DNA of 64,000 nt from assembly GCF_012427705.1 (NCBI RefSeq), contig NZ_CP048602.1:2790001-2854000 (forward strand), read 5' to 3'. This document shows positions 26,201 to 34,915 of the stretch, piece by piece. Each line of letters starts with the position of its first letter. Position 1 is the stretch's first letter. A model generated the notes under the pieces. The model was not told where the DNA came from, made no database searches, and saw nothing but the letters and a program-made list of their open reading frames with translations. Source of the DNA: Vreelandella piezotolerans. GTDB taxonomy: Bacteria; Pseudomonadota; Gammaproteobacteria; Pseudomonadales; Halomonadaceae. The position numbers and the translations under genes are program-made.

Positions 26201-27969
26201 TACTGTCCCTCCCAAATGAGCAAAAGTGCCAGGAGAACGGCCAACGCCATCATCAAGCCTCCACCATGCTGGCGCATCCATGACTCCACTGATAGTCCGC
26301 GCAACAACCCCTTCATGAGCAAACGCTCACCCTTCAGTGCCAGCGCCACGGAGGTTGTTTTACCTCTTCCACATCGCGCGGCCAGTGAGCGTGCGGCGCT
26401 CAAGCCTAGAGTGGCAAGGGAATGGTATCCCCACCACCAATCCCCGGCAGGTGGCGTTGGCACATCAAAACGGCGCAGCGCCAACAAGCCTAACGCCATG
26501 CCGACAACGCCTACCGGAAAAGGCCAAATAATGCCCAACCACTCGTTCAAGGGAGGAGCGATCACACTCCCCTCCGGTAACGGCAGCCACAGCGGTGTCA
26601 TTAGCGCAGCGATCAATGCCGCTAGCCACGCCCCCCACTGAAACGAATGGCTGTTTCCTCGCTGCCGCTGCTGCCATTGTCGCCACACGCAGACCGTCAC
26701 CAGCGCGGCCGTGCCCATCGCCGCCCAAGTCAATAGTGCGATAATGCGCTCTTGCTCGAACTCATAGAGCGCATGCTTCACCCCCCACTTGCTGAACATG
26801 CCTGCCGCGAGTGCGCCTGTCAGCGAAATGCCCGGTAGAGCAATCAAAAGAAACAGCAGCGAGGTGGGCCACTTGGGCATATGCTCACTCACACTGGTAC
26901 CCATAAAGAGAGCGCCCTTCGCTAACGCATGGTGACCCGCAAACAAAATGATGGCAGGTAGCAAGGCCGGCCATACCGCTGGCACGACGATTCCCATACC
27001 CACTAACGCCGTTAACATGCCCATTTGGCTGATACTGGAGTAGGCCAAAATTGCTTTGGGATGCGACTGCCAAATGCCGTACAGGGCCGCACCAAATGCT
27101 GCTGCAAACCCTGCCACCAATACGACATTGCCAAACTGCATCATGGCAGGAGATAGCGACTCCATTCCCAACGGCAACACGGTCAACCAACCCAACAAGC
27201 CTGCCTTGATCATGGCGCCGCTGAGGACAGCGCTGGCGGGCGCGGGAGCCACGGGGTGCGCTAATGGTAACCAAACATGCAGCCCAATCACCCCCGCTTT
27301 CACGCCTAAACCCAGCCACAGCAACAGCGCCATCCACGCACCATGGTCTGCCGTGGCCAGGGTGTCGCGCACGCCTTTGAGTGTTAACGTATCCGAGGTG
27401 CCTGCGGCCCAGAGAAAACCACCTAATATCAAACCTTCACCGATAACGGCCAGCACAAGATAGGCCTTAGCCCCCAGCTTCGCGGCCGGAGTGCCGTTAT
27501 GCACCACCAGCGCATACGCAGCGAAGGTCATCAGCGCAAAGCCAAAATAAAAACTGGCAATATCCTGGGCGACTATCAGAAGAATGTTGCCCAGCAAGGT
27601 TAGCGGCCACAGTAAGGTTAAACGCTGTAAACGCCGTTGTGCCGACGCATCCCCTCCTTGTGCCTGACGCTGTTCATCGGCGAAGTAACCTCGTGCATGA
27701 AACGCCGCCATACTCCAAAGCAGAGCAGTAAAGGCTAGCCACGGTCGGCTGAGCGCATTCAGCTCCCAATACCCACCTAACATCCAAGCATCCATGGTCC
27801 ACTGCACGTCACCCACATACGCCAGCGGTAAAGCAGGCCAGGCAGCACTTACCCACATCATCGAAATGAAATGACGCTGTTGAACAGGGACTCGGTAAGC
27901 GCTCCAAACGCTACTGCCTGCCACGATAAGCGGCCAGAGTAAGGCCACGGCCAACAGCAGTGAACTCAT
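26200..27969 (-). CDS. NuoL/HyfB-like proton-translocating subunit, third in operon
   Basis: This 589-residue polytopic protein is of the MrpA/NuoL/HyfB kind. The two antiporter lysines are in LGVKAGVIGLHVWLPL (TM7) and MIKAGLLGW (TM8), and a further Lys is in MFSKWGVKHAL (TM12 region). The TM5 glutamate found in most paralogues (here the homologous stretch reads FYFGFALMTFAAYALVVH) is Ala. The long C-terminal extension contains a hydrophobic segment near the end (GGGLMMALAVLLALLLIW) resembling the lateral-helix tail of NuoL. Start ATG 27969 overlaps the upstream stop (ATGA) and follows GGGGAG. Confidence 0.88.
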   Translation of the reverse strand: MSSLLLAVALLWPLIVAGSSVWSAYRVPVQQRHFISMMWVSAAWPALPLAYVGDVQWTMDAWMLGGYWELNALSRPWLAFTALLWSMAAFHARGYFADEQRQAQGGDASAQRRLQRLTLLWPLTLLGNILLIVAQDIASFYFGFALMTFAAYALVVHNGTPAAKLGAKAYLVLAVIGEGLILGGFLWAAGTSDTLTLKGVRDTLATADHGAWMALLLWLGLGVKAGVIGLHVWLPLAHPVAPAPASAVLSGAMIKAGLLGWLTVLPLGMESLSPAMMQFGNVVLVAGFAAAFGAALYGIWQSHPKAILAYSSISQMGMLTALVGMGIVVPAVWPALLPAIILFAGHHALAKGALFMGTSVSEHMPKWPTSLLFLLIALPGISLTGALAAGMFSKWGVKHALYEFEQERIIALLTWAAMGTAALVTVCVWRQWQQRQRGNSHSFQWGAWLAALIAALMTPLWLPLPEGSVIAPPLNEWLGIIWPFPVGVVGMALGLLALRRFDVPTPPAGDWWWGYHSLATLGLSAARSLAARCGRGKTTSVALALKGERLLMKGLLRGLSVESWMRQHGGGLMMALAVLLALLLIWEGQ

Positions 27970-29471
27970 GGCAGGTACTCCCCAACGGCTACGCGCGTTG
28001 CCCAATCCAGCGGACTAAATGGCAACCCAGCCAACAAACCAGCCCCTATACTAATGACGGCCGTCAATACCGCTGGCCACAACAGCCATCCGTGGGTTTC
28101 CAGCCGCCCTAATGACTGCTCTTTAGGCCATTGCCCCTTGCCATGGGCCGGACCCTCACGGAACCAGAGGCGATGTACGATAGGGAGAAAATAAATCGCA
28201 TTCAGCGTACTGCTTGCTACTAGCACGGCCACTACCCAGTACATATCTGCCTCGATAGCGCCCATGCCTAGGTACCATTTAGTAATGAACCCAGCGGTCG
28301 GTGGCAACCCGATCATCCCTAGCGCCCCCACCGTAAACGCTAGGCTAGTCAATGGCATGCGCTTGCCTGCACCGTCCATTTCATCGAGGCGATGAATCCC
28401 CAGCTCTTCTGCATAATTGCCAGCACAAAAGAACAGCGTCACTTTCATCAGGCCTTGGTGAAGCAAATGCGCCAGCGCGCCTATCGTCCCGAAAGGGCCA
28501 AACAAGCTAACGCCTAACACCACATAGGAAACTTGGCTAATCGTCGAAAACGCCAAGCGTGGCTTTAACTCCTCTTGGGCAATCGCCCGCAGCGACCCAT
28601 AAATAATGGTGATAGACGCAGCGACGGCCAGCACGGTGGTGACGCCCAACTCCACGCTAAGTTCAATGCCGTATAGGTCGTATATGACACGCAAAATGCC
28701 AAACGCACCGGCTTTTACCACAGCAACGGCATGCAGCAATGCACTCACCGGCGCCGGTGCCACCATCGCCCTGGGCAGCCAGCCATGCAGCGGCACCATG
28801 GCTGCCTTCACCGCCAAGCCACCGACCAGCAGCGCAAAAATAAGGGTTAGCAAACCACGGTGATCATCCAGGTAGGGGGACAACCCTTGCTCTGACGCAA
28901 AAGAGTGATCGTTGGTTAAGCTGTACAGCAAGACAACGCCTAGCAGCAGCACGACGCCCGCCGTGAGGGTGTAACGCAAATACACTCGACCGGCCGCTAA
29001 GGCTTTTGCTGAACCGGCGTGCACCACGAGCGGGTAAGTTGAGAGTGTCAGCATTTCGTAGAAAATCAGGAAGGTAAACAGGTTTCCCGACAGGGCAATC
29101 CCTAGCGTACTGGTGACACACAGGCTGAAGAAGCCAAAGAAACGCTTCCGATTGGCCGCCCCTTCCAAGTACCCAATCGCGTAAATCGTCGTGCATAGCC
29201 ACAGCAGTGACGAAAGACCCGCAAACATAACGCCGAGGGCATCCGCCCGCAGCACAAAATCAACGCCTCCCACGATTTGAAAGCTAAAGGTGTCTTCATA
29301 GCCTTCTGAAACACGCCCGACCATCACTATCACTAGGAGAATTTTAACGACCGCCGCCAGTAAGTTGATGCTCGTGCGGACACGTCGAGCCTCTTCTGGC
29401 AACGAGAAAATAATCACCGCCGCGAATAAGGAAGTTGCCAGCGTCGTCAGGGGTAACCAAGCCGCGTTCAT
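27966..29471 (-). CDS. MrpD/NuoM-like proton-translocating subunit, second in operon
   Basis: The 501-residue polytopic protein is most like MrpD/NuoM. It retains TM5 Glu (FLIFYEMLTLSTYPLVVH), TM7 Lys (GLAVKAAMVPLHGWLP), TM8 Lys (VVKAGAFGILRV) and a TM12 Lys (TAGFITKWYL), the residues that form the hydrophilic proton path. I chose the ATG at 29471 because it overlaps the upstream stop as ATGA with GGAGGTGG before it; the ATG at 29546 is inside the preceding gene. The operon lacks quinone, flavin or Fe-S subunits. Confidence 0.92.
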   Translation of the reverse strand: MNAAWLPLTTLATSLFAAVIIFSLPEEARRVRTSINLLAAVVKILLVIVMVGRVSEGYEDTFSFQIVGGVDFVLRADALGVMFAGLSSLLWLCTTIYAIGYLEGAANRKRFFGFFSLCVTSTLGIALSGNLFTFLIFYEMLTLSTYPLVVHAGSAKALAAGRVYLRYTLTAGVVLLLGVVLLYSLTNDHSFASEQGLSPYLDDHRGLLTLIFALLVGGLAVKAAMVPLHGWLPRAMVAPAPVSALLHAVAVVKAGAFGILRVIYDLYGIELSVELGVTTVLAVAASITIIYGSLRAIAQEELKPRLAFSTISQVSYVVLGVSLFGPFGTIGALAHLLHQGLMKVTLFFCAGNYAEELGIHRLDEMDGAGKRMPLTSLAFTVGALGMIGLPPTAGFITKWYLGMGAIEADMYWVVAVLVASSTLNAIYFLPIVHRLWFREGPAHGKGQWPKEQSLGRLETHGWLLWPAVLTAVISIGAGLLAGLPFSPLDWATRVAVGEYLP

Positions 29472-30958
29472 CCACCACCTCCATGCAGCAACCCCAGCGG
29501 AAAGTGGGCGAGTAAGCCAAGCGCAAAGGCTGCTACCGCCAAACACAGAGCAATGGCATCCATGCCGGGCGCAAGCGGCTGATAATCGTGTCGCGGTGCG
29601 GTTTCATCAAACGAGTAGCGAAATACGCGAAACACGTAGGCAGCCGTCAATAGCGTGCCTGCCAGTAGGGCCGCCACGGCTAACCATTGCTGAGTCAGCA
29701 CCATGGATTGAAGCAAGAGCCACTTTGCCGTAAAGCCAGCGCTGGGGGGTAGCCCCATTAACGTAACGGCAGCCATGCCAAAGATAAGTAGCGAAAGTGG
29801 CAGCCGACGACTGGTTCCTGCCAGCGCTTTCAGTGAGCTTTCACCCGTGGCAATGATCAAATTGCCTGCCGCCATAAACATGGCTGCTTTGGCTAGCGCA
29901 TGTCCCATCAAATGTAACCAAAACCCGTCCCATGCCAGCGACAAAGGCAGCGGAGCGATGTTGGGACCTAATACCAGAGGAAAGGCCACCATCAAATAGC
30001 CCAACTGGCCCACAGTGGAAGAGGCAATCAGCGTTTTGAGTGAATCGGCTCGCCAGGCCACCAATCCACCCCAAACAATCGCCAACATGCCCAACCAGGC
30101 CACCAAACGGGGAGCAAACAGCGTCTCCGGCAGCAAGATGCCCCACAGCATCATTAAAATATAGAGCGAGGCCTTAATGACGAGCGCTGCATGCAGTGCA
30201 CTGACCGGCGTCCAAGCATTCTCGTGTACGGGGGTTAGCCAACCATGCAAAGGGAATAGCGCCGCCTTTAAGGCAAGCCCCGCGCCTATAAGGGCTGCTG
30301 CAACCCAAGTAAGGGGCTCTGGCTCCACCCGTGCTTCAAGTGCGATTAAATCTAACGTTCCCCATTGACTCATTAATAGGGCAACGCCCAGTAAAAACGC
30401 GAGCGACCCCACCAGAGCCAAAAGGAGGTAACGCATACCGGCCTGTAGCGCCGCAGACTTACCCGACAGCAGCAACATCCCCACGGCCGCGAGTCCCATT
30501 GCCTCCAGCGCGGCATACAGAATCAACAGATCCGCCGCCAGCCAAATCAGTGAAAGCGCACTAACGAGCAACCCCATTAATGGCCATAACCAACGGACGC
30601 TGGCATTGGGGAGCGTTAGGCGGAGATAGCCAGGGGTATAAACGGCAACGGCGGCGGCCGTCCACTGGGTAATCAAGAGCATTAGAGCACTAAGGCCACT
30701 CAAGCGCAGCGTTAGCTCGATACCCGCCACCTCCCACTGCCAACGCAGCAATCCGACCTGTTGGTAGTCCAATACCATGACCCCTCCAGCCAGTAAAATC
30801 GGCAAGCAGGCCAAGGCAACCGGCAGCAAACGAGAGGGGCGAAACACGGCTCCGAGCGCACCAAACACCATCGGCAGCAGTAGCACAGCGGCGAGTGCCC
30901 AGTCCGTCATCCATAAGGGATCAAAGGTATTGTCGTACAGACCAAAGCGCCAGATCAT
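29468..30958 (-). CDS. NuoN/MrpD-like proton-translocating subunit, first in operon
   Basis: The 496-residue polytopic protein belongs to the same antiporter-like family. Motifs are a TM5 Glu (LILYAALEAMGLAAVGML), a TM7 Lys (GLALKAALFPLHGWLTPVHE), a TM8 Lys (LVIKASLYIL) and a TM12 Lys (SAGFTAKWLLLQS). Its start overlaps the stop of the MbhD-MrpC fusion gene as ATGA. All three antiporter-like subunits are divergent in sequence, so they are not recent duplicates. Confidence 0.9.
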   Translation of the reverse strand: MIWRFGLYDNTFDPLWMTDWALAAVLLLPMVFGALGAVFRPSRLLPVALACLPILLAGGVMVLDYQQVGLLRWQWEVAGIELTLRLSGLSALMLLITQWTAAAVAVYTPGYLRLTLPNASVRWLWPLMGLLVSALSLIWLAADLLILYAALEAMGLAAVGMLLLSGKSAALQAGMRYLLLALVGSLAFLLGVALLMSQWGTLDLIALEARVEPEPLTWVAAALIGAGLALKAALFPLHGWLTPVHENAWTPVSALHAALVIKASLYILMMLWGILLPETLFAPRLVAWLGMLAIVWGGLVAWRADSLKTLIASSTVGQLGYLMVAFPLVLGPNIAPLPLSLAWDGFWLHLMGHALAKAAMFMAAGNLIIATGESSLKALAGTSRRLPLSLLIFGMAAVTLMGLPPSAGFTAKWLLLQSMVLTQQWLAVAALLAGTLLTAAYVFRVFRYSFDETAPRHDYQPLAPGMDAIALCLAVAAFALGLLAHFPLGLLHGGGG

Positions 30959-31635
30959 GAAGGCGGCCTTACAGGGGCGTATTCATCGTTGAGGGCGGCG
31001 CTACCTTCCTGGTGCACTAGCTGGCGAAGGAGTAAAACCCCCAATAGCGACCCCAGCCAAGCGATGAGCAACCCCACCGTGATGAGCGCCTGGGCGCTGG
31101 GTGACGTACCCGCCATGCCTGCGAGCATCAAGAAAACGCCCGATCCAAGCACATTAAAGGCCATCAAGCGGCGCATCAGATGGTGGTGTAAAGCAAACGC
31201 CCCCATTCCCAACGATACAATGACCACAGAGCACAAAATAAGCGGATGCGCGGTCAGTGAAAGCGCCATATCAGGTAATAGAAACTGAGTCGCCACGCCT
31301 AGCATGATACTCCAGGCAATGATGAGCAGCCCCTTCGTCAAACGGTGTGGCCACTCGACGCGCGTACGATCATAACGTGGCATCGATAGCCTCTGACTGG
31401 GCAGTGTGCGCAAGACGTAAATAAAGCCACCCCCCGTGAGCGCACTCCCTAATATCACTTCCACCAAGGCTAACCACGGGGCGTTCAGGTACCACCACGC
31501 TGCACTCATCAACAGCGCAAATAGCACCAAAAGCCAACACGCCCTTAATAGGTGGCGATCGAATAAGCACCCAATGGCGGTCATCAGTAGACAAACGGCT
31601 AACCCACTTTCAACGGTATCGATAGACGCTATCAT
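30955..31635 (-). CDS. MbhD (DUF4040)-MrpC/NuoK-like fusion subunit
   Basis: The 226-residue membrane protein has two parts. The N-terminal half (about 1-85) matches the MbhD/DUF4040 region that forms the end of MrpA, with LVEVILGSALTGGGFIYVLRTL and its Glu. The C-terminal half (about 95-215) has three helices like MrpC/NuoK, including LMAFNVLGSGVFLMLAGMAG and AQALITVGLLIAWLGSLLG. It is the first gene of the complex-I-like operon. The fusion of these two elements is the main oddity; the NuoK assignment is weaker than MbhD. Confidence 0.7.
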   Translation of the reverse strand: MIASIDTVESGLAVCLLMTAIGCLFDRHLLRACWLLVLFALLMSAAWWYLNAPWLALVEVILGSALTGGGFIYVLRTLPSQRLSMPRYDRTRVEWPHRLTKGLLIIAWSIMLGVATQFLLPDMALSLTAHPLILCSVVIVSLGMGAFALHHHLMRRLMAFNVLGSGVFLMLAGMAGTSPSAQALITVGLLIAWLGSLLGVLLLRQLVHQEGSAALNDEYAPVRPPS

Positions 31636-31714
31636 GTGCCCCTGCCTGTCCCTTGCCGCGGCATTAATAGCAGCAGCGTACTATCAAAGGCGCCGAACGC
31701 CTACTGCTCTCCCC

Positions 31715-32380
31715 TTAACCCAGACGCTCGCTTAGCCATTTGCCGATATCGTTGACCTGCTGCGGACACAGTGCATGTGCCATGGGGTACTGGCGATAGT
31801 TGACGCTGTAGCCCATGGTTTTCAAACGATCGACGCCGCTGCGACCCAGCGTCTCGGGCACGATGGGGTCGAAGTTGCCGTGATGGACTTCGATCGGCAG
31901 CTGACGGTTCGCCTCGGCAGGTGAGATGCTGTCGGCAGTGGCAAAGTAGGTGGACATCGCCAGCAGTCCGCCTAGCGGCTGCGGAAACGGCAGCGCGGCC
32001 TGATACGCCACCGCACCGCCTTGCGAGAAGCCCGCCACGATGATGCGCTGGCTATCGATCCCTTGGTCGATCTGCTCTTGGATCAGCGCCTGGATGCGCT
32101 CGGCGGATTTCTTGAGCTGCACCTCATCGACGCGGCGTCCCAGGTCCATTGCCAGGATGTCGTACCAAGCAGGCATCACCATACCGCCGTTGATGGTCAC
32201 CGGTAGGCGCGGCGCATGGGGCATGATGAAGCGCACATGGGCGCTTTCCGGCAGCGCCAGGGCGGGTACTAGCGGCTCGAAATCGTGCCCATCGGCACCC
32301 AGGCCGTGGATGATGAACACGCATGCATCGGCGGGTTGACCATTTTTCGGTTCAATAATCAGTTCGCCAGGGGCTGTCAT
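31715..32380 (-). CDS. Alpha/beta-hydrolase carboxylesterase
   Basis: This 221-residue serine esterase is of the acyl-protein thioesterase/phospholipase type. It has HGLGADGHDFEPLV near the N-terminus, the nucleophile elbow VAGFSQGGAVAY (about residue 117), the acidic residue in HHGNFDPIVPE and the catalytic His in YPMAHALCPQ. It is cytoplasmic and its substrate is unknown. The gene appears separate from the complex-I-like operon and from the SLC13 gene. Confidence 0.92.
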   Translation of the reverse strand: MTAPGELIIEPKNGQPADACVFIIHGLGADGHDFEPLVPALALPESAHVRFIMPHAPRLPVTINGGMVMPAWYDILAMDLGRRVDEVQLKKSAERIQALIQEQIDQGIDSQRIIVAGFSQGGAVAYQAALPFPQPLGGLLAMSTYFATADSISPAEANRQLPIEVHHGNFDPIVPETLGRSGVDRLKTMGYSVNYRQYPMAHALCPQQVNDIGKWLSERLG

Positions 32381-32452
32381 GGGCTATGTCCTTGCTGATA
32401 TTAAAAGCGCCACCCTAGCGTAAAGCAGCCCAGGGAGCGAGTCATTCGCGGC

Positions 32453-34222
32453 TTAGAATGGCCACACCCATGGAATCAGCGCCACCACGATCACCCCCGT
32501 CAGCACGTTCAGGCCACCCCCGACGCGGAGAAAATCAGCGATCCGATAACCACCGGGCCCGTGCACCATGAGGTTGGTTTGGTAGCCAATGGGGGTAAGA
32601 AAACTGGCCGACGCCGCAAACATGACCGCGACCACATAGGGCATGGGGCTAACCCCTAGGCTTTCCGCCGCCGCCATGACCACCGGAAAAATGATCACGG
32701 CGGCGGCATTGTTAGTCACCAACTCCGTAAGCAGTGCCACGACGGCATAAGTGCCCACAAGCAGCAGCCATGGATTGCCAGCCACCACCGAGAGCACCCC
32801 ACCGGCCATGGCATCCGCCGCCCCGGAGACGTGCAACGCCGCCCCTACCCCAAACGATGCCGCAATGGTCAACAGCACCTGGGTATCCAACCCGCGCTTG
32901 GCCGCCCCCACCGAGCAGCAGCCGGTCAACAGTGCCATGGCGGCGCCCAACATGGCGGCATTGAGCATGCTCAACACACCCAGCGCCGCCAGCAGCACCG
33001 CGCCAATCAGAATACCCCAGGCCAGCGGAGCCTTCTCGTGGATGGGCCGCGCCGAGCCATTGAGCTCACTGATCAGCAAAAAGTCTTTCGACTGTCGGTG
33101 GCGCTCGATGAACGGCGGGCGCGCCTCTAATAGCAACACATCGGCAGGCTGCAGGCGTACCTGTCCAAGGTTTCCCGTCACCCGCTCGCCGCCGCGACAA
33201 ATGGCCAGCACGGCCGCACCGTATAGCGTTCTAAATCGTCCATCTCGAATCCGCTGACCAATGAATTGACACTGGTTGGAGACCACGGCCTCGACCAAAC
33301 GGCGCTCTTTGAACTCCTTCTCCAGACTCGACGCGCCATCCCGTGAGGGGATCAGCCCGCGAATCTGCTGTAACTCGACGGCGGCGTCAGAGGTGCCCAC
33401 GAAGACGAGGCGGTCTCCGCCTTTTAACTGCTCGCCAGGGCCGACGACGCTGACCACGTTACCGGCGCGTTCGATTTCGACGAGAAACAGCTCCTGCAAA
33501 TGGCGCAGACCTGCCTCCTCGACGGTGCGGTCGACCAAGACACCGCCCGGGTCGACTTCCATTTCGATCGTGAACTCGCGGGGGTTGGCAAAGGCTTTGG
33601 CCGTACCGCCACGGGCAGGTAGAAGGCGCGGGCCGAGAAGAATTAGATACGCCAACCCCGCCACGGCGACGGGGATACCGACCCATGCCAGGTCGAACAA
33701 CCCCATGGATAAGTCCGGATAGCGCTCGATCAAAAGCCCGTGCACGACCAAGTTAGTGCTGGTGCCGAAGAGCGTGATCGTGCCGCCCAGAATCGACGCG
33801 AAGCTCAGTGGCATGAGCAGGCGCTGGGGAGAGAGTCTCAGGCGGCGGCTCCAGCTCAAAACGGCAGGGATATAGGTGGCTACCACCGGGGTATTATTGA
33901 GAAAGCCGCTGAGCGATGCCACCGGCAATAGCAGCCGCGTCAGCGCGCCACGTTCGCTCGAGGGACGGCCCAACACATAGCGAATGATCAGATCGATACC
34001 GCCGGTTTCACGTATGCTGGCCACCAGTACATACATGAACGCAACGGTAAACAGACCGCTATTGGAAAACCCGCCGAGTGCCTGCTGAGGATCGATGACG
34101 CCCAGCGTCATCAGCACGACCACCGCACCCATTAAAATGATATCCGGTCCGAGGCGTGAGAGCGCCATCAGCGGAAAAATCGTCAGCACGACCCCTACTG
34201 CAATCCAAGCATCCAGCGACAT
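32453..34222 (-). CDS. SLC13 permease with two RCK_C (TrkA-C) domains
   Basis: The 589-residue protein has N-terminal and C-terminal blocks of five to six membrane helices separated by two TrkA-C/RCK_C domains (about residues 205-285 and 300-375). The carrier motifs LNNTPVVATYIPAVL and TNNAAAVIIFPVVMA are typical of SLC13/DASS-type anion transporters that take up sulfate or dicarboxylates. AAAGGATG precedes the ATG at 34222. Upstream lies an AT-rich stretch with an inverted repeat, then a heptanucleotide tandem repeat. Substrate unknown. Confidence 0.9.
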   Translation of the reverse strand: MSLDAWIAVGVVLTIFPLMALSRLGPDIILMGAVVVLMTLGVIDPQQALGGFSNSGLFTVAFMYVLVASIRETGGIDLIIRYVLGRPSSERGALTRLLLPVASLSGFLNNTPVVATYIPAVLSWSRRLRLSPQRLLMPLSFASILGGTITLFGTSTNLVVHGLLIERYPDLSMGLFDLAWVGIPVAVAGLAYLILLGPRLLPARGGTAKAFANPREFTIEMEVDPGGVLVDRTVEEAGLRHLQELFLVEIERAGNVVSVVGPGEQLKGGDRLVFVGTSDAAVELQQIRGLIPSRDGASSLEKEFKERRLVEAVVSNQCQFIGQRIRDGRFRTLYGAAVLAICRGGERVTGNLGQVRLQPADVLLLEARPPFIERHRQSKDFLLISELNGSARPIHEKAPLAWGILIGAVLLAALGVLSMLNAAMLGAAMALLTGCCSVGAAKRGLDTQVLLTIAASFGVGAALHVSGAADAMAGGVLSVVAGNPWLLLVGTYAVVALLTELVTNNAAAVIIFPVVMAAAESLGVSPMPYVVAVMFAASASFLTPIGYQTNLMVHGPGGYRIADFLRVGGGLNVLTGVIVVALIPWVWPF

Positions 34223-34299
34223 AACCCCACATCCTTTCTCAAGCCCACTCACTGACATAACCGAATAGTACGAGGGGCATTGTGCCGCTTATCAGATAT

Positions 34300-34319
34300 T
34301 CTAAAAAGTTATTTTTAGA
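34300..34319. promoter_or_regulatory. AT-rich inverted repeat upstream of the SLC13 gene
   Basis: A perfect TCTAAAAA-GTTA-TTTTTAGA inverted repeat sits 78 bases before the SLC13-RCK start, within a strikingly AT-rich stretch. It may be an operator or a weak terminator; sequence alone does not decide. Confidence 0.45.
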
Positions 34320-34347
34320 CACACAGTAAGAAGAAAATAGAATATAT

Positions 34348-34425
34348 CGTGAGGCGTGAGGCGTGAGGCGTGAGGCGTGAGGCGTGAGGCGTGAGGCGTG
34401 AGGCGTGAGGCGTGAGGCGTGAGGC
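34348..34425. repeat. Heptanucleotide tandem repeat, 11 copies
   Basis: The unit CGTGAGG (GC-rich, on the plus strand) repeats eleven times without interruption, plus one extra C, between the SLC13 promoter region and the cold-shock gene. Copies are identical, so it is probably still unstable. The unit is 7 bp, not a multiple of 3, and it lies outside any real gene. Confidence 0.97.
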
Positions 34426-34447
34426 AGATAAGCATACACCAACGAAA

Positions 34448-34470
34448 AAACCCCGCATTGAGCGGGGTTT
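34448..34470 (-). terminator. Intrinsic terminator of the cold-shock gene
   Basis: A 9-bp stem (AAACCCCGC / GCGGGGTTT) with a 5-base loop and flanking A/T tracts lies about 48 bases after the cold-shock gene stop, on the minus strand. T tracts on the other strand also make it usable from the opposite side. Confidence 0.85.
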
Positions 34471-34517
34471 TTCTAGCTCGCTAGCAGACGCTGCTAGCGG
34501 CAAACATCAAGCTGGAA

Positions 34518-34724
34518 TTAACCCAGAACTTTGATGTTAGAAGCCTGAAGGCCTTTTTTACCCTGGGTGACGTCGAAGGAAACCTTCTGGCCGTCTTGCA
34601 GAGTTTTGAAGCCGTCAGCTTGAATTTCGGAGAAGTGAGCGAACAGGTCGTCGCCATTGTCGTCCGGAGAAATGAAGCCGAAGCCTTTAGTGTCGTTAAA
34701 CCACTTAACGGTACCAGTTGCCAT
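34518..34724 (-). CDS. Cold-shock-domain protein (CspA-like)
   Basis: The 68-residue protein is a single nucleic-acid-binding cold-shock domain: [19 protein letters not shown] (RNP1) followed by [11 protein letters not shown] (RNP2). Such proteins bind single-stranded RNA as chaperones. GAGGA precedes ATG 34724. An upstream in-frame ATG would add 29 residues but is inside the leader. The long leader (up to about 34900) fits the long untranslated leaders that regulate csp mRNA stability. A terminator follows. Confidence 0.95.
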   Translation of the reverse strand: MATGTVKWFNDTKGFGFISPDDNGDDLFAHFSEIQADGFKTLQDGQKVSFDVTQGKKGLQASNIKVLG

Positions 34725-34915
34725 GATCGAAATCCTCGATTTAGCTTTAATGTAGAGCCGGGTAATACCCGAGTTGCAGTGGGTAGAACAAGAAACCTTC
34801 ACCAGACTCAACGCTAGAGCGTTTCGATACTGCTGACAACGTTCGACTTGCTAACCAACTGCATGCAGCATGCGCTTAACGACGCTGCACGTCAACACTA
34901 TGATGGAAAAAAAAG

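Noticed and set aside
27966..29546. Frameshift or assembly error at the overlaps of the complex-I-like genes
   Set aside because: With internal ATG starts each overlap shrinks to a 4-base ATGA, a normal translational-coupling arrangement.
34348..34425. CRISPR array
   Set aside because: Units are 7 bp with no spacers and no cas genes nearby.
34239..34503. Repeated PHASRLT peptides read from the minus strand across the heptanucleotide array
   Set aside because: A 7-bp array read in any frame yields a 7-residue repeat; there is no ribosome site or family, and the region overlaps promoter and terminator sequence.
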